From Metabacillus halosaccharovorans (lineage in GTDB: Bacteria; Bacillota; Bacilli; Bacillales; Bacillaceae): a DNA stretch of 64,000 nucleotides. The notes beneath the pieces are model-generated. The model had not been told where the DNA came from and searched no databases. It saw only the letters and a program-made list of their open reading frames with translations. Below, in pieces: positions 1-8,191 of this stretch (the stretch's first letter is position 1; the number at the start of each line of letters is the position of its first letter). The stretch is from NCBI RefSeq assembly GCF_002019635.1, contig NZ_KV917372.1, forward strand, positions 1,964,280-2,028,279, written 5' to 3'. A program made the translations under genes and the position numbers.

Positions 1-1059
1 CTGTTTAAAAATTCTCCCAAGATAAGTTGGATTCAAATAAACTTCTTCTGCTAATAATTTTAAGGTTAAATCCTCGAAGAGATAGGTTCTCATCTTCTCA
101 AGTATAATTTCAATAACACGACGGTTCTTTTTTCCTTCATATTTTTTTTCAAGTTGTTTAACTTTATCTGTATTTTGCTCGATATCTCCATAAAAGCTAA
201 TAGTAGAAACATTATTTTTTCTTGCTTCTTCCATGGCATACATACTTTCTTTATAACGGAAATGAAGTTCTGTTAAATTACTGCATGGAAAGCCAAATCC
301 TATTAATAACTCAAATTTTAACAGTGCACGAATTAGTTCATAAAGACGGCTCAATATTTCCTTATAAACCAGTCTTTTATCTTCACTATCATTAAAGAAA
401 ACAATAACAGCAATATGTTGTTCCTGAACAATGACATACGCTTTCCCAAAAGTAAGGAACCATTCCTCAATAATATTCTTAATTGCTGAATATGCATTAA
501 TCTCCACCCAACCCGCTTGAAGTGCGCTAGCTTCTTTTATACAACAGGTGAAGATCAATATTTCATTAAATCTAGGTATTAATTCATCATCATAAAGTGG
601 GATAGGTAAACCAAAAAGTAGATCGTCTAACCGTTTTTCTAGTATATCTCTTTCTCGTTTCTTTCTTAATCTATTTACATATTTCTCTTTCAAAATACAG
701 TCTTCGATTTTTTCAATTGATTCAAAAAGAGATTCAAAGGAACTGGGTTTTAAAAGATAATCAACTACTCCACACCTGAGAGCTTGCTGAGCATATCCAA
801 AATCCTTGTATCCAGTTAATAGGATTACTTTTATATTAGAGAAATTCTCTTCAATATATTTACTTAATCCCAAACCGTCTACTGCAGGCATGCGAATGTC
901 AGATATGACCAAATCAACTTCATGCTTCTGTAGAATCGTAATGGCTTCTTCACCATCTTCAACAGCCGCTACTATCTCCCAGCTACTTTTTGCATCTTGA
1001 ATCATTTCTTTAAGCGTCCGTAAGGCGAATGGTTCATCATCTACGAGCAATATTTTCAT
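1..1059 (-). CDS. YesN-type AraC response regulator, truncated by window edge
   Basis: Read on the minus strand from an ATG at 1059, the protein begins MKILLVDDEPFALRTLKEM and has a complete receiver domain: the DD acidic pair, the phospho-acceptor Asp in LVISDIRMP, and the Lys in DYLLKPS. A middle linker domain of about 200 residues follows, and then the first helices of an AraC-type DNA-binding domain (LLAEEVYLNPTYLGRIFK) run off the left edge. Receiver plus linker plus C-terminal AraC domain is the YesN architecture, normally the partner of a YesM-type sensor. The kinase gene ends 20 bases upstream, so the two are almost certainly co-transcribed. It probably controls the sugar-uptake genes upstream, as YesMN-type pairs usually do for neighbouring carbohydrate loci. 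The C-terminus is not visible. Confidence 0.9.
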   Translation of the reverse strand, partial: MKILLVDDEPFALRTLKEMIQDAKSSWEIVAAVEDGEEAITILQKHEVDLVISDIRMPAVDGLGLSKYIEENFSNIKVILLTGYKDFGYAQQALRCGVVDYLLKPSSFESLFESIEKIEDCILKEKYVNRLRKKRERDILEKRLDDLLFGLPIPLYDDELIPRFNEILIFTCCIKEASALQAGWVEINAYSAIKNIIEEWFLTFGKAYVIVQEQHIAVIVFFNDSEDKRLVYKEILSRLYELIRALLKFELLIGFGFPCSNLTELHFRYKESMYAMEEARKNNVSTISFYGDIEQNTDKVKQLEKKYEGKKNRRVIEIILEKMRTYLFEDLTLKLLAEEVYLNPTYLGRIFKQ

Positions 1060-1079
1060 CTTACCCCTCCTCTGTTATC

Positions 1080-2840
1080 TCATTGTAGAAAAGGAATTAC
1101 GAGCTGAACTTTAAGTCCTCCCAAAGAGCTAGAACTTAATTCAAGTTCATACTGATTACCATATATCAATTTGACCCGATGATGCAGGTTGGAAAGTCCA
1201 ATTCCTGAATGCATCATTTTATCGGTCTCAGATTCTAGATCTTCATTGTATTTCAAAGCATTTTCCATTTCTTCTTCGTTCATACCTTTTCCATTATCCT
1301 CTACAATGAATTTAACCATGTTGTCTTCCTTTGTAATGGAAATATTAATTAACCAATACTTTCTTTTTATACTCTCTAATCCATGGGTAATCGCATTTTC
1401 TACTAGGGGCTGTAGTAACAGCTTCATTACTGGAAATTCGAGAAGTTCTTCTTCCACATTCATCTTAATTTGCAGTTTATCTTCATAGCGATAACGTTGT
1501 AGTTCAATATAATGGTTTAATTGCTTTAAATCTTCCTTTAGCCGTACAAATTCAGATCCAGGTTGGATACTATACCGCAGAAGTTCGCTTAATGACAATA
1601 CCATCTCTGCAAGCTTGTTTTCCTTTTCACTTATTGCATAATAATAAATGGTATTGAGTGAATTGTATAAAAAATGAGGTTGAAATTGAGCTTTCATTGC
1701 GATTAGTTGTGCCTGTTTTTCTCTTATTTGTTTAAAAGACAAAATCCTTATTGTTTCTTCTAAATTTTCGATCATATGATTAAAGCTATCGTAAAGGACA
1801 GTAACCTCTCTATTATTCATTGTTCCTGTATAGGGTTTTAATTTTCCTCTTTTTAGATTAGACATGCGGGAAGCTAAATCTCTTATCGGCCTCGATAATG
1901 ACCATGAGAAGAAGGAAGAAAATAATAAAGAAGCAATAATTCCAAGAATCACGATAAAAAACGTACTATTTTTCATTCCTTTTAAATCCATTACGGCTTC
2001 TTCAACATCTATATAAGTAACTACTGTCCAGTTACTATAGTTTGATGTGTAAGATGAGATATACACCGAATTTCCATCTATTTCCTCCTGTGTGATATTT
2101 CCATTATTTTTACTATCGTGAACCTCTCCCAGGAAAGGACCGTCTATAATTTGGCCAAACTCACCTGAGTCAGTTGAGTACAATATACGTCCCGTTGAGT
2201 CAATAACCTGAACCTTATTAGAAGGATTTGCAAGGAAATTTCCAACAACATCCTCCGTAGCTTCAACTGGAATTACTGTTAGCATATAACCAATATTTTG
2301 AGATGGATGAGAATAATCTTTAATCTCTCTTACACCTAAAATGCCATGAATCAAATCCTCCGTTTCTATGTCATATAACATATTATTCGTTGTCCAGAAC
2401 ATCCCTCCAGCTGAATCAAGGAATGGATACCAATCCATCTGTTTAATATGAAATGGATGGTAGAATCCTCCTTCCCCTTGGTTGCCAACGAGTTCTACCA
2501 AAAATTCATTTCCAAGATAGGCCTGTTCATGCGTAATCACTTTTTGAACATTATAATCACGAACTTCTCGACCAAGTGGTTTTTCATTTATATTCTTTAA
2601 ATATTCCTGCGTATCAGAATGTAAGGCAATCCTTAGCGAAAGACGGTCATATTCCTCTAGCATACGATCTATTTTCCCACTCATTTGAATAACCGACTCT
2701 AGTAAGTATTGTGATGTTTTATTAACTACCACCTTAGAGGAAAACCGATAAGAAAAATAACTACTTATTGAGATGGTTATAATCATGATAATAGAAAATC
2801 CAATAATCATTTGTAATAATATAGTAGGTTTTTGTTTCAT
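1080..2840 (-). CDS. YesM-type sensor histidine kinase
   Basis: This is a membrane sensor kinase of about 586 residues. I chose the ATG at 2840 because GGAGGAGCGAT sits just before it; an upstream ATG at 2918 lies inside a terminator-like hairpin. A transmembrane helix at about residues 7-27 is followed by an extracytoplasmic domain of about 250 residues. A second helix, a HAMP linker and a His_kinase domain come next, with the phospho-acceptor His in FQPHFLYNSLN near residue 390. The HATPase_c boxes NAITHG, DNGKGM and GIGLSN are present. It should phosphorylate the AraC-type regulator encoded 20 bases downstream. The large outer domain suggests it senses an extracellular ligand, probably a sugar given the adjacent ABC transporter. 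The ligand itself is inference. Confidence 0.92.
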   Translation of the reverse strand: MKQKPTILLQMIIGFSIIMIITISISSYFSYRFSSKVVVNKTSQYLLESVIQMSGKIDRMLEEYDRLSLRIALHSDTQEYLKNINEKPLGREVRDYNVQKVITHEQAYLGNEFLVELVGNQGEGGFYHPFHIKQMDWYPFLDSAGGMFWTTNNMLYDIETEDLIHGILGVREIKDYSHPSQNIGYMLTVIPVEATEDVVGNFLANPSNKVQVIDSTGRILYSTDSGEFGQIIDGPFLGEVHDSKNNGNITQEEIDGNSVYISSYTSNYSNWTVVTYIDVEEAVMDLKGMKNSTFFIVILGIIASLLFSSFFSWSLSRPIRDLASRMSNLKRGKLKPYTGTMNNREVTVLYDSFNHMIENLEETIRILSFKQIREKQAQLIAMKAQFQPHFLYNSLNTIYYYAISEKENKLAEMVLSLSELLRYSIQPGSEFVRLKEDLKQLNHYIELQRYRYEDKLQIKMNVEEELLEFPVMKLLLQPLVENAITHGLESIKRKYWLINISITKEDNMVKFIVEDNGKGMNEEEMENALKYNEDLESETDKMMHSGIGLSNLHHRVKLIYGNQYELELSSSSLGGLKVQLVIPFLQ

Positions 2841-2878
2841 ATCGCTCCTCCAGCTGCTGCATTGAATAATATGAAAAT

Positions 2879-2913
2879 AATCCTTATCTCCCTGAAAAAG
2901 GTAGATAAGGATT
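2879..2913 (-). terminator. Hairpin between DUF1593 gene and sensor kinase gene
   Basis: AATCCTTATCT and AGATAAGGATT form an 11-bp inverted repeat around a short loop. On the minus strand it is followed by TATTTTCAT, a weak T-run. It lies after the DUF1593 gene and before the kinase start, so it may partly terminate the sugar operon ahead of the two-component genes. Confidence 0.55.
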
Positions 2914-2968
2914 AACACAAAAATGAATGCTAATTTTTAAAGTTGTAGTTATAAAAGTTCTCCGACTT

Positions 2969-4492
2969 CTATCTTGAGACAGTTAATACTACCCTCTTGT
3001 ATGATGTTAAAGGTTTATCACCATTGTCCGTTGCTTCGAGAATAAAGTGTAGCGTTTGCCCATTAACAGCATCTGTAGGTACAGTAAATTGACTTATTAC
3101 CTTGATCTCATCTTTTATTAACTTTGCAATTTCTGGTGAACCTGGAGACGGAACAACAAATGGATAGAAATTCTCCGACTTAGTATTTTGTTCTTCCCCA
3201 TCGGAAATTAAGTCTATCTGTCCAGGATAAGTACCTGCTTCCTCATATTGCCACCAGTGACCTGTAAGATTATCTCCATCTGGATCCTTAACAACCGCCT
3301 TTAAGATAATGGTTTGCCCAGGTCTAACAACTGTGTTCTCCAAGCCGACTACCTCGACAACTGGATGGTGATTTGCATCCTTATATTCCGGTGTAATAGT
3401 CCACTGCATCCTAGCTGCAAAGTCTCGTTGAGCAGCTCCGAACCAACGTGAGGAAGAATAGTCTTTTGAAGCCATGCCATTAGGATCAATGTCTTTGCCG
3501 TTTCTACCTCCCCAGCCACCAAAGCTTGCATCCACATGAGCATCAAGGCCATTGTCCAGGAGATTCATGTACATCGATGTGTCACCCTCGGATATCCAGG
3601 AACCGGGCTCTTCAACCCCACCATACCACGGTATGTAACCGAGTTCCTTAAGTTGCTCTACAGTTACACCAGCAAATCCGAAAAAGTCAGTAATATCATT
3701 CTTATGCATTTGTTTTCCATCTCCCCAAACCATATAAAGCTCTCCGAAAGGTCCGACGTTGGATATATTTTCACGCGTCCATGCAGCTGAAAGAAAATGA
3801 CGGTCCTCAGGTAGAACTACTCTACGTGCGGGGTATCCCCAGATTGATGTTGCCATTTCACGAAATTCAATATCTGGCCAAATTGGACCAATATAGGATT
3901 CGTAGACTCCATCTTGATCACCAAATGACTGGATGACTACCTTTTTGGCAATCTTTTCATAAATATTCTTCCATTGACTACTATTCTTGTATTCCTCTTC
4001 AATTGACTTCAGAGCCCTTCCGATCGTTGATTGGCCCGCTCCCGTTAACAAGTATAATTTGCCCGGCTTATCATCTAGAATCAATTCCTTGATGAGATCT
4101 GATCCTGGACTGTCCTTTGAAATGTCTCCTGGAAATTCCACATTGCCCTCATAAATCCGGGAGCGTAACTCATCAGGGTGTGGGTAACCTTCTGCATGAA
4201 CCAAAAGATTCGGATACACTTCGGCGTAGGCTTCGACAGCATCCTCCATAAAGCATGAGCCCTCATCCCATCGCCATTGAGGAATCGGTCCTATTCCAAG
4301 CTGAGAATGTTCAGACTCCCCACTGAATAATGTACCCTTGCCGTCACCCTTCCAATGAAATCGACTACTTGAATAAATCAGTCCTTCTGTTTCAAATTGA
4401 TGACTGTAGAGCAGATATCGAATGATCGTATTAAGATCATCAAGCTCTGGGTCGTGCAAAACTACGGTACGAAGCTTCTTATCCCTAGTCAT
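2969..4492 (-). CDS. DUF1593 / Sde182-like nucleoside-hydrolase-fold protein
   Basis: This 507-residue protein has no obvious signal peptide. The N-terminal motif DPELDDLNTIIRYLL matches the Asp-rich metal/ribose-binding loop of inosine-uridine nucleoside hydrolases as modified in the DUF1593 (cellulose-binding Sde182) family. The N-terminal two thirds looks like that Rossmann-like hydrolase domain, with TGAGQST and a Trp-rich stretch around GGWGGR. The last 130 residues look like the beta-sandwich typical of the family (VVRPGQTIILKAVVKDPDGD). It follows a complete ribose-type ABC transporter and may release the imported sugar from a glycoside or nucleoside-like conjugate. The reaction is not established for this family. 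The family assignment is fairly firm, the role is inference. Confidence 0.8.
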   Translation of the reverse strand: MTRDKKLRTVVLHDPELDDLNTIIRYLLYSHQFETEGLIYSSSRFHWKGDGKGTLFSGESEHSQLGIGPIPQWRWDEGSCFMEDAVEAYAEVYPNLLVHAEGYPHPDELRSRIYEGNVEFPGDISKDSPGSDLIKELILDDKPGKLYLLTGAGQSTIGRALKSIEEEYKNSSQWKNIYEKIAKKVVIQSFGDQDGVYESYIGPIWPDIEFREMATSIWGYPARRVVLPEDRHFLSAAWTRENISNVGPFGELYMVWGDGKQMHKNDITDFFGFAGVTVEQLKELGYIPWYGGVEEPGSWISEGDTSMYMNLLDNGLDAHVDASFGGWGGRNGKDIDPNGMASKDYSSSRWFGAAQRDFAARMQWTITPEYKDANHHPVVEVVGLENTVVRPGQTIILKAVVKDPDGDNLTGHWWQYEEAGTYPGQIDLISDGEEQNTKSENFYPFVVPSPGSPEIAKLIKDEIKVISQFTVPTDAVNGQTLHFILEATDNGDKPLTSYKRVVLTVSR

Positions 4493-4558
4493 ATTATCAC
4501 TTCTCCTAAAAATAAAAGTTTTCTAATGAGTAAATATTTCAAATATTAAATAAATACA

Positions 4559-4588
4559 AAGTCCCCCGTCTAATATACCGAGAGACTT
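4559..4588 (-). terminator. Hairpin after the ABC substrate-binding protein gene
   Basis: AAGTCCCCCG pairs with a minus-strand AAGTCTCTCG arm using G-U pairs. Only a loose T-rich tail follows. It may separate the abundant binding protein transcript from the downstream DUF1593 gene. Confidence 0.45.
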
Positions 4589-4610
4589 AAGGAACTAGCA
4601 ATCTATTTTC

Positions 4611-5537
4611 TTACTTTTTTTCATCTGACATATAAACATCAACCAATACTTTTTCCTCAGGTTTTTTACCATCCTTCAAGAAGTCGTGTACATAATTAAC
4701 AGCTTCAGAACCGATAAATTCAAAATCTTGTACAGCTGTTACTTCCATTTCTCCTTTATCTATTAAATCGTACGCTTCTTTCGCTCCATCAAAACCGATA
4801 ACAATAATTCCATCATCTTGTCGTCCGGCCGTTTCAATTGCACGTGCTACTCCAACTGCCATTGTATCGTTTTGAGCAAATACCACATCAATATCATCAT
4901 GTTTTGCTAAAAAATCTGACATTGCACTTTCCGCAGGTGCCATTGAGAAATCACCAACTGCTGTGTCCAAAATTTCAAATTCACTATCCGGGTTTTGTTC
5001 TGGATCAATAACGCTTAAGAAGCCGCCCCCACGTTCTCGTTGTGGAGCTGTACCGATAATACCTTCAATATGAATGACCTTACCACCTTCAGGTAATTTT
5101 TCTTGTAACCATTCTCCTACAAGCTTTCCACCTTTTAAATTATCAGTCACTAAATATGATAAAACACCTTCTACATCTACTGATCTATCAACTGTTACAA
5201 CAGGAATATCCTGTGCGATAGCATCCCTTAGAGCGTTTGCTGTCGACGATTCATCTCCAGGGTTGATTACGATAGCGCTTACTCCTTGTTGAAGGGCATC
5301 CTCTACTTGAGAAGGTTGCTTAGAAGGGTCATTTTGTCCATCGTAGACTAATACCTCATATCCTAGTTCTTCACCCTGTTCGACAACAGCATCACGAAGT
5401 ACATGAAAGAAAGGGTTTCCTAAGTCAGCCATTAATAAAGCTATTTTTTCTTTTCCTCCATCTCCACTGGATTGATTGCTACATGCTACCATCATAAATG
5501 TCAAAATTGAAAGCAAAACTAATAATAACTTCTTCAT
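4611..5537 (-). CDS. Ribose-type ABC transporter substrate-binding lipoprotein
   Basis: The 308-residue protein starts with a lipoprotein signal (MKKLLLVLLSILTFMMVAC), with Cys19 the likely lipidated residue, and is then a periplasmic-binding-protein-1 fold (Peripla_BP_4). Typical pieces are ALLMADLGNPFF, VINPGDESS, VTVDRSVD, VFAQNDTMAVG and VIGFDGAKEAYD. This is the RbsB cluster, which binds ribose, galactose, allose, erythritol-like polyols and other five- or six-carbon sugars. It is the last gene of the ATPase-permease-binding protein set, 28 bases after the permease. The ligand cannot be named, but the isomerase, kinase and transketolase upstream point to a pentose or related ketose precursor. 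Confidence 0.92.
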   Translation of the reverse strand: MKKLLLVLLSILTFMMVACSNQSSGDGGKEKIALLMADLGNPFFHVLRDAVVEQGEELGYEVLVYDGQNDPSKQPSQVEDALQQGVSAIVINPGDESSTANALRDAIAQDIPVVTVDRSVDVEGVLSYLVTDNLKGGKLVGEWLQEKLPEGGKVIHIEGIIGTAPQRERGGGFLSVIDPEQNPDSEFEILDTAVGDFSMAPAESAMSDFLAKHDDIDVVFAQNDTMAVGVARAIETAGRQDDGIIVIGFDGAKEAYDLIDKGEMEVTAVQDFEFIGSEAVNYVHDFLKDGKKPEEKVLVDVYMSDEKK

Positions 5538-5565
5538 TTTTTCTCCCCCTTAATAGTTAGCTGAA

Positions 5566-6564
5566 TTATCTAGAACTCTTACGATCCAAAATCACCGCAA
5601 GGAGTATCACTAGCCCTTTAATGAATTGCTGATAGAATGCAGATACACCGATAATATTTAATCCATTATTTAGTACACCGATAATAAGGACTCCAATTAA
5701 TGTTCCAAATAACCTTCCTTTTCCACCCGCTAAGCTAGTACCACCAATAACAACTGCTGCAATAGCGTCTAGTTCAAAGCCAGCACCAGCAGTAGGTTGT
5801 GAAGAACTTAGACGGGATGTCAATATAACACCAGCTAACGCAGACATAACACCACTTATAATATATACTGATGTTTTAATTCGATCTGTTGGTAATGAAG
5901 ATAATCTTGCAACTTCTTCATTTCCACCGATAGCATATACGCCTCTACCAAAGACTGTTTTTTGGAGTATTATTAACAATAGGGCAAAGACAACAAGAAG
6001 AATAATCATCGGAAATGGAATACCCAAAATATCCCCTTGGCTAAAGAAATTTAATATTGGAGAATTCTCTGTTATACCCATTGCTGGAATACCATCAGAA
6101 ATAATCATCGTTATCCCGCTAAACATCGTCATTGTTGCCAAAGTAACAATAAACGCCTGTAATTTAACTTTTGAGATAAGTACTCCATTAAACCATCCTA
6201 ATAACGCTCCTAATAGCAACACTAATGGAATTGCTATTAAATCAGGTGTACCTGACGCAACCATTAACCCTAACACCATTCCTGTTAAAGCTAAAATGGC
6301 ACCTACTGATAAGTCTATTCCGCCGGTTAGAATAACGAATGTCATTCCAAAAGCAATTAAACCATTTATTGAAACCTGACGGAAAACATTCAAAATATTA
6401 TACATTGATAGAAACTTAGAATTCATTATTGAAATAATTAATACTAATACAAATAGGGCAATTACAGTTCCATACTTCCGATATATATTACTAAGGTTAG
6501 CTTTTTCTTCACTCTCTCCATGTACAGTTCCATTCTTTCGATAGATATTACCGAGATTAGCCAT
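5566..6564 (-). CDS. Ribose-type ABC transporter permease (RbsC family)
   Basis: This is a 332-residue integral membrane permease of the BPD_transp_2 family with about ten helices. The EAA-like region is GRGVYAIGGNEEVARLSSLP and the conserved GGIDLSVG is present. I chose the ATG at 6564, one base after the stop of the ATPase gene. Its ribosome binding site GTGGGAGGG lies inside the last codons of that gene, so translation is probably coupled. The cytoplasmic N-terminus is odd. NLGNIYRKNGTV at residues 3-14 recurs as NLSNIYRKYGTV at about residues 23-34, which indicates a 60-base in-frame tandem duplication. The longer reading from 6600 would start inside the upstream gene without a good ribosome binding site. 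Confidence 0.92.
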   Translation of the reverse strand: MANLGNIYRKNGTVHGESEEKANLSNIYRKYGTVIALFVLVLIISIMNSKFLSMYNILNVFRQVSINGLIAFGMTFVILTGGIDLSVGAILALTGMVLGLMVASGTPDLIAIPLVLLLGALLGWFNGVLISKVKLQAFIVTLATMTMFSGITMIISDGIPAMGITENSPILNFFSQGDILGIPFPMIILLVVFALLLIILQKTVFGRGVYAIGGNEEVARLSSLPTDRIKTSVYIISGVMSALAGVILTSRLSSSQPTAGAGFELDAIAAVVIGGTSLAGGKGRLFGTLIGVLIIGVLNNGLNIIGVSAFYQQFIKGLVILLAVILDRKSSR

Positions 6565-6565
6565 T

Positions 6566-8050
6566 TTATATCCCTCCCACTGCAGCATATTGCATGACAC
6601 TTTCTTGTGTTGCTTCGTCTCGATTAAAAATCTTCACTAACTTTTTCTCATGCATCACTGCAATGCGATCACAAATACCAAGTATTTCAGGCAATTCACT
6701 TGATACAATAATAATTGCTACACCAGCCTTTTTTAATTGATTAATAATTTCATAGATTTCCTTCTTCGCACCAACATCAACACCGCGTGTAGGTTCATCC
6801 AGGATAAGTATTTTGGGATTCGTTATTAGCCATTTGGCTATGACAATTTTTTGTTGATTTCCCCCACTTAGCTTTCCAACTGAAATTTCCTGGCTTGCTG
6901 TTTTTACCTTTAGCTTTCCGATGAACTCTTCTACCATACTTCTTATAGATCTATCTTCTATTAGTTTATTATTCGCAAATGAAGATAAAGATGGTAAGGC
7001 CATATTATCCCTAACTGAAAAATCTAAGATTAGTCCTTCATTTTTTCGATCTTCTGTAATAAAACCAAGTCCCATTCGTTTTGCGACAATAGGGGAACTA
7101 ATATTAACCTTTTTTCCACTTATGTGAATTTCTCCTGAATCAAATTTGGTACTACCAAATATAGCATGCATAACTTCTGTTCTTCCTGAACCCATAAGTC
7201 CTGAAAAACCTAAAATTTCTCCCTTTCTAACATCGAAACTGACATTCTCAAATTTACCTTTTTGAGACAAATCTTTAACTGATAGTATGGTTTCACCAGG
7301 AGAGATTTCAATCCTCGGGAACCGTTCATCTAAATCGTAGCCTACCATCATACTTACGATTTCATCGAAAGAGGTCTCCTTAATTGTTTTTTGACCAATA
7401 TAGGCACCATCCCGCATAATGGTAATTTCATCACAAATGTCAAAGATTTCTTCCATTCGATGTGATATATAAACAAAAGAAACCCCTTTATCTCTTAGTT
7501 CCCTGATAATTTTAAATAATAAGGCTATCTCTTTATCGGTTAATGCAGCAGTAGGTTCATCCATGATAATAAGCTCTGCATCCATTAATAATGCTTTTGC
7601 TATCTCTACAAGCTGGCGACTTCCTATAGAAATATCTTTAATAAGTGTGCTTGGATCAATGTCTAAGCCCAGCATTTGAAGCTTTTCCTTTGCTATTTTA
7701 ACCATTGCTTTCTTATCTATTAGGCCTAATTTATTCTTTTTTTCCTTACCCAAAAACATATTATCCACAATACTCATTTCGTTTAAAACATTGAGTTCTT
7801 GATGAATAAAAGCAATTTTTTTATTTTCACTATCCTTTATACTAGTTAACTCAAAAAGTTCTCCGTTTATTTCTATATCTCCGGTGTCCTTTGTATAGAC
7901 ACCTGTTAGTATTTTCATTAAAGTAGACTTACCTGCTCCATTTTCACCCATTAATGCGTGTATTTCCTTTTCTTTCACATGGATCCCAGCATCTTTTAAT
8001 ACCTGAACAGCCCCAAAACTTTTGCAAATTCCACTCATTCTTAATTCCAT
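6566..8050 (-). CDS. Ribose-type ABC transporter ATP-binding protein (RbsA family)
   Basis: The 494-residue protein contains two fused ABC ATPase domains, as in RbsA/MglA/AraG. The first has Walker A GENGAGKST, signature ISIGSRQLVEIAKAL and Walker B LIIMDEPTAAL. The second has a degenerate Walker A (GLMGSGRTEV), signature KLSGGNQQKIVIAKWL and Walker B ILILDEPTRGVD. The degenerate second site is normal in this family. It energises the permease encoded next. The gene has its own upstream gap of about 140 bases with a good cre box, so transport can be expressed or repressed separately from the catabolic enzymes further upstream. Confidence 0.95.
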   Translation of the reverse strand: MELRMSGICKSFGAVQVLKDAGIHVKEKEIHALMGENGAGKSTLMKILTGVYTKDTGDIEINGELFELTSIKDSENKKIAFIHQELNVLNEMSIVDNMFLGKEKKNKLGLIDKKAMVKIAKEKLQMLGLDIDPSTLIKDISIGSRQLVEIAKALLMDAELIIMDEPTAALTDKEIALLFKIIRELRDKGVSFVYISHRMEEIFDICDEITIMRDGAYIGQKTIKETSFDEIVSMMVGYDLDERFPRIEISPGETILSVKDLSQKGKFENVSFDVRKGEILGFSGLMGSGRTEVMHAIFGSTKFDSGEIHISGKKVNISSPIVAKRMGLGFITEDRKNEGLILDFSVRDNMALPSLSSFANNKLIEDRSIRSMVEEFIGKLKVKTASQEISVGKLSGGNQQKIVIAKWLITNPKILILDEPTRGVDVGAKKEIYEIINQLKKAGVAIIIVSSELPEILGICDRIAVMHEKKLVKIFNRDEATQESVMQYAAVGGI

Positions 8051-8077
8051 ATTCCCACCCCATTTCTATCCACTTGT

Positions 8078-8091
8078 TGTTAGCGGTTACA
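8078..8091. promoter_or_regulatory. cre box upstream of the ABC transporter
   Basis: TGTTAGCGGTTACA fits every fixed position of the catabolite-responsive-element consensus TGWNANCGNTNWCA. It lies 28 bases ahead of the ATPase start codon. At that place CcpA would block transcription of the transporter genes when preferred sugars are present. Confidence 0.75.
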
Positions 8092-8191
8092 AAAACTTTG
8101 TCTAGAATATAGTTAATAAAAGCACTCTCATTAAGGGCAACTCTAAATTTCTTATTAATCATACAAAACACATAAGTAACCCTTTATTTGA

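Noticed and set aside
8051..8171. 75-codon frame overlapping the start of the RbsA-type gene
   Set aside because: It overlaps the true gene in another frame, has no ribosome binding site and contains the cre region.
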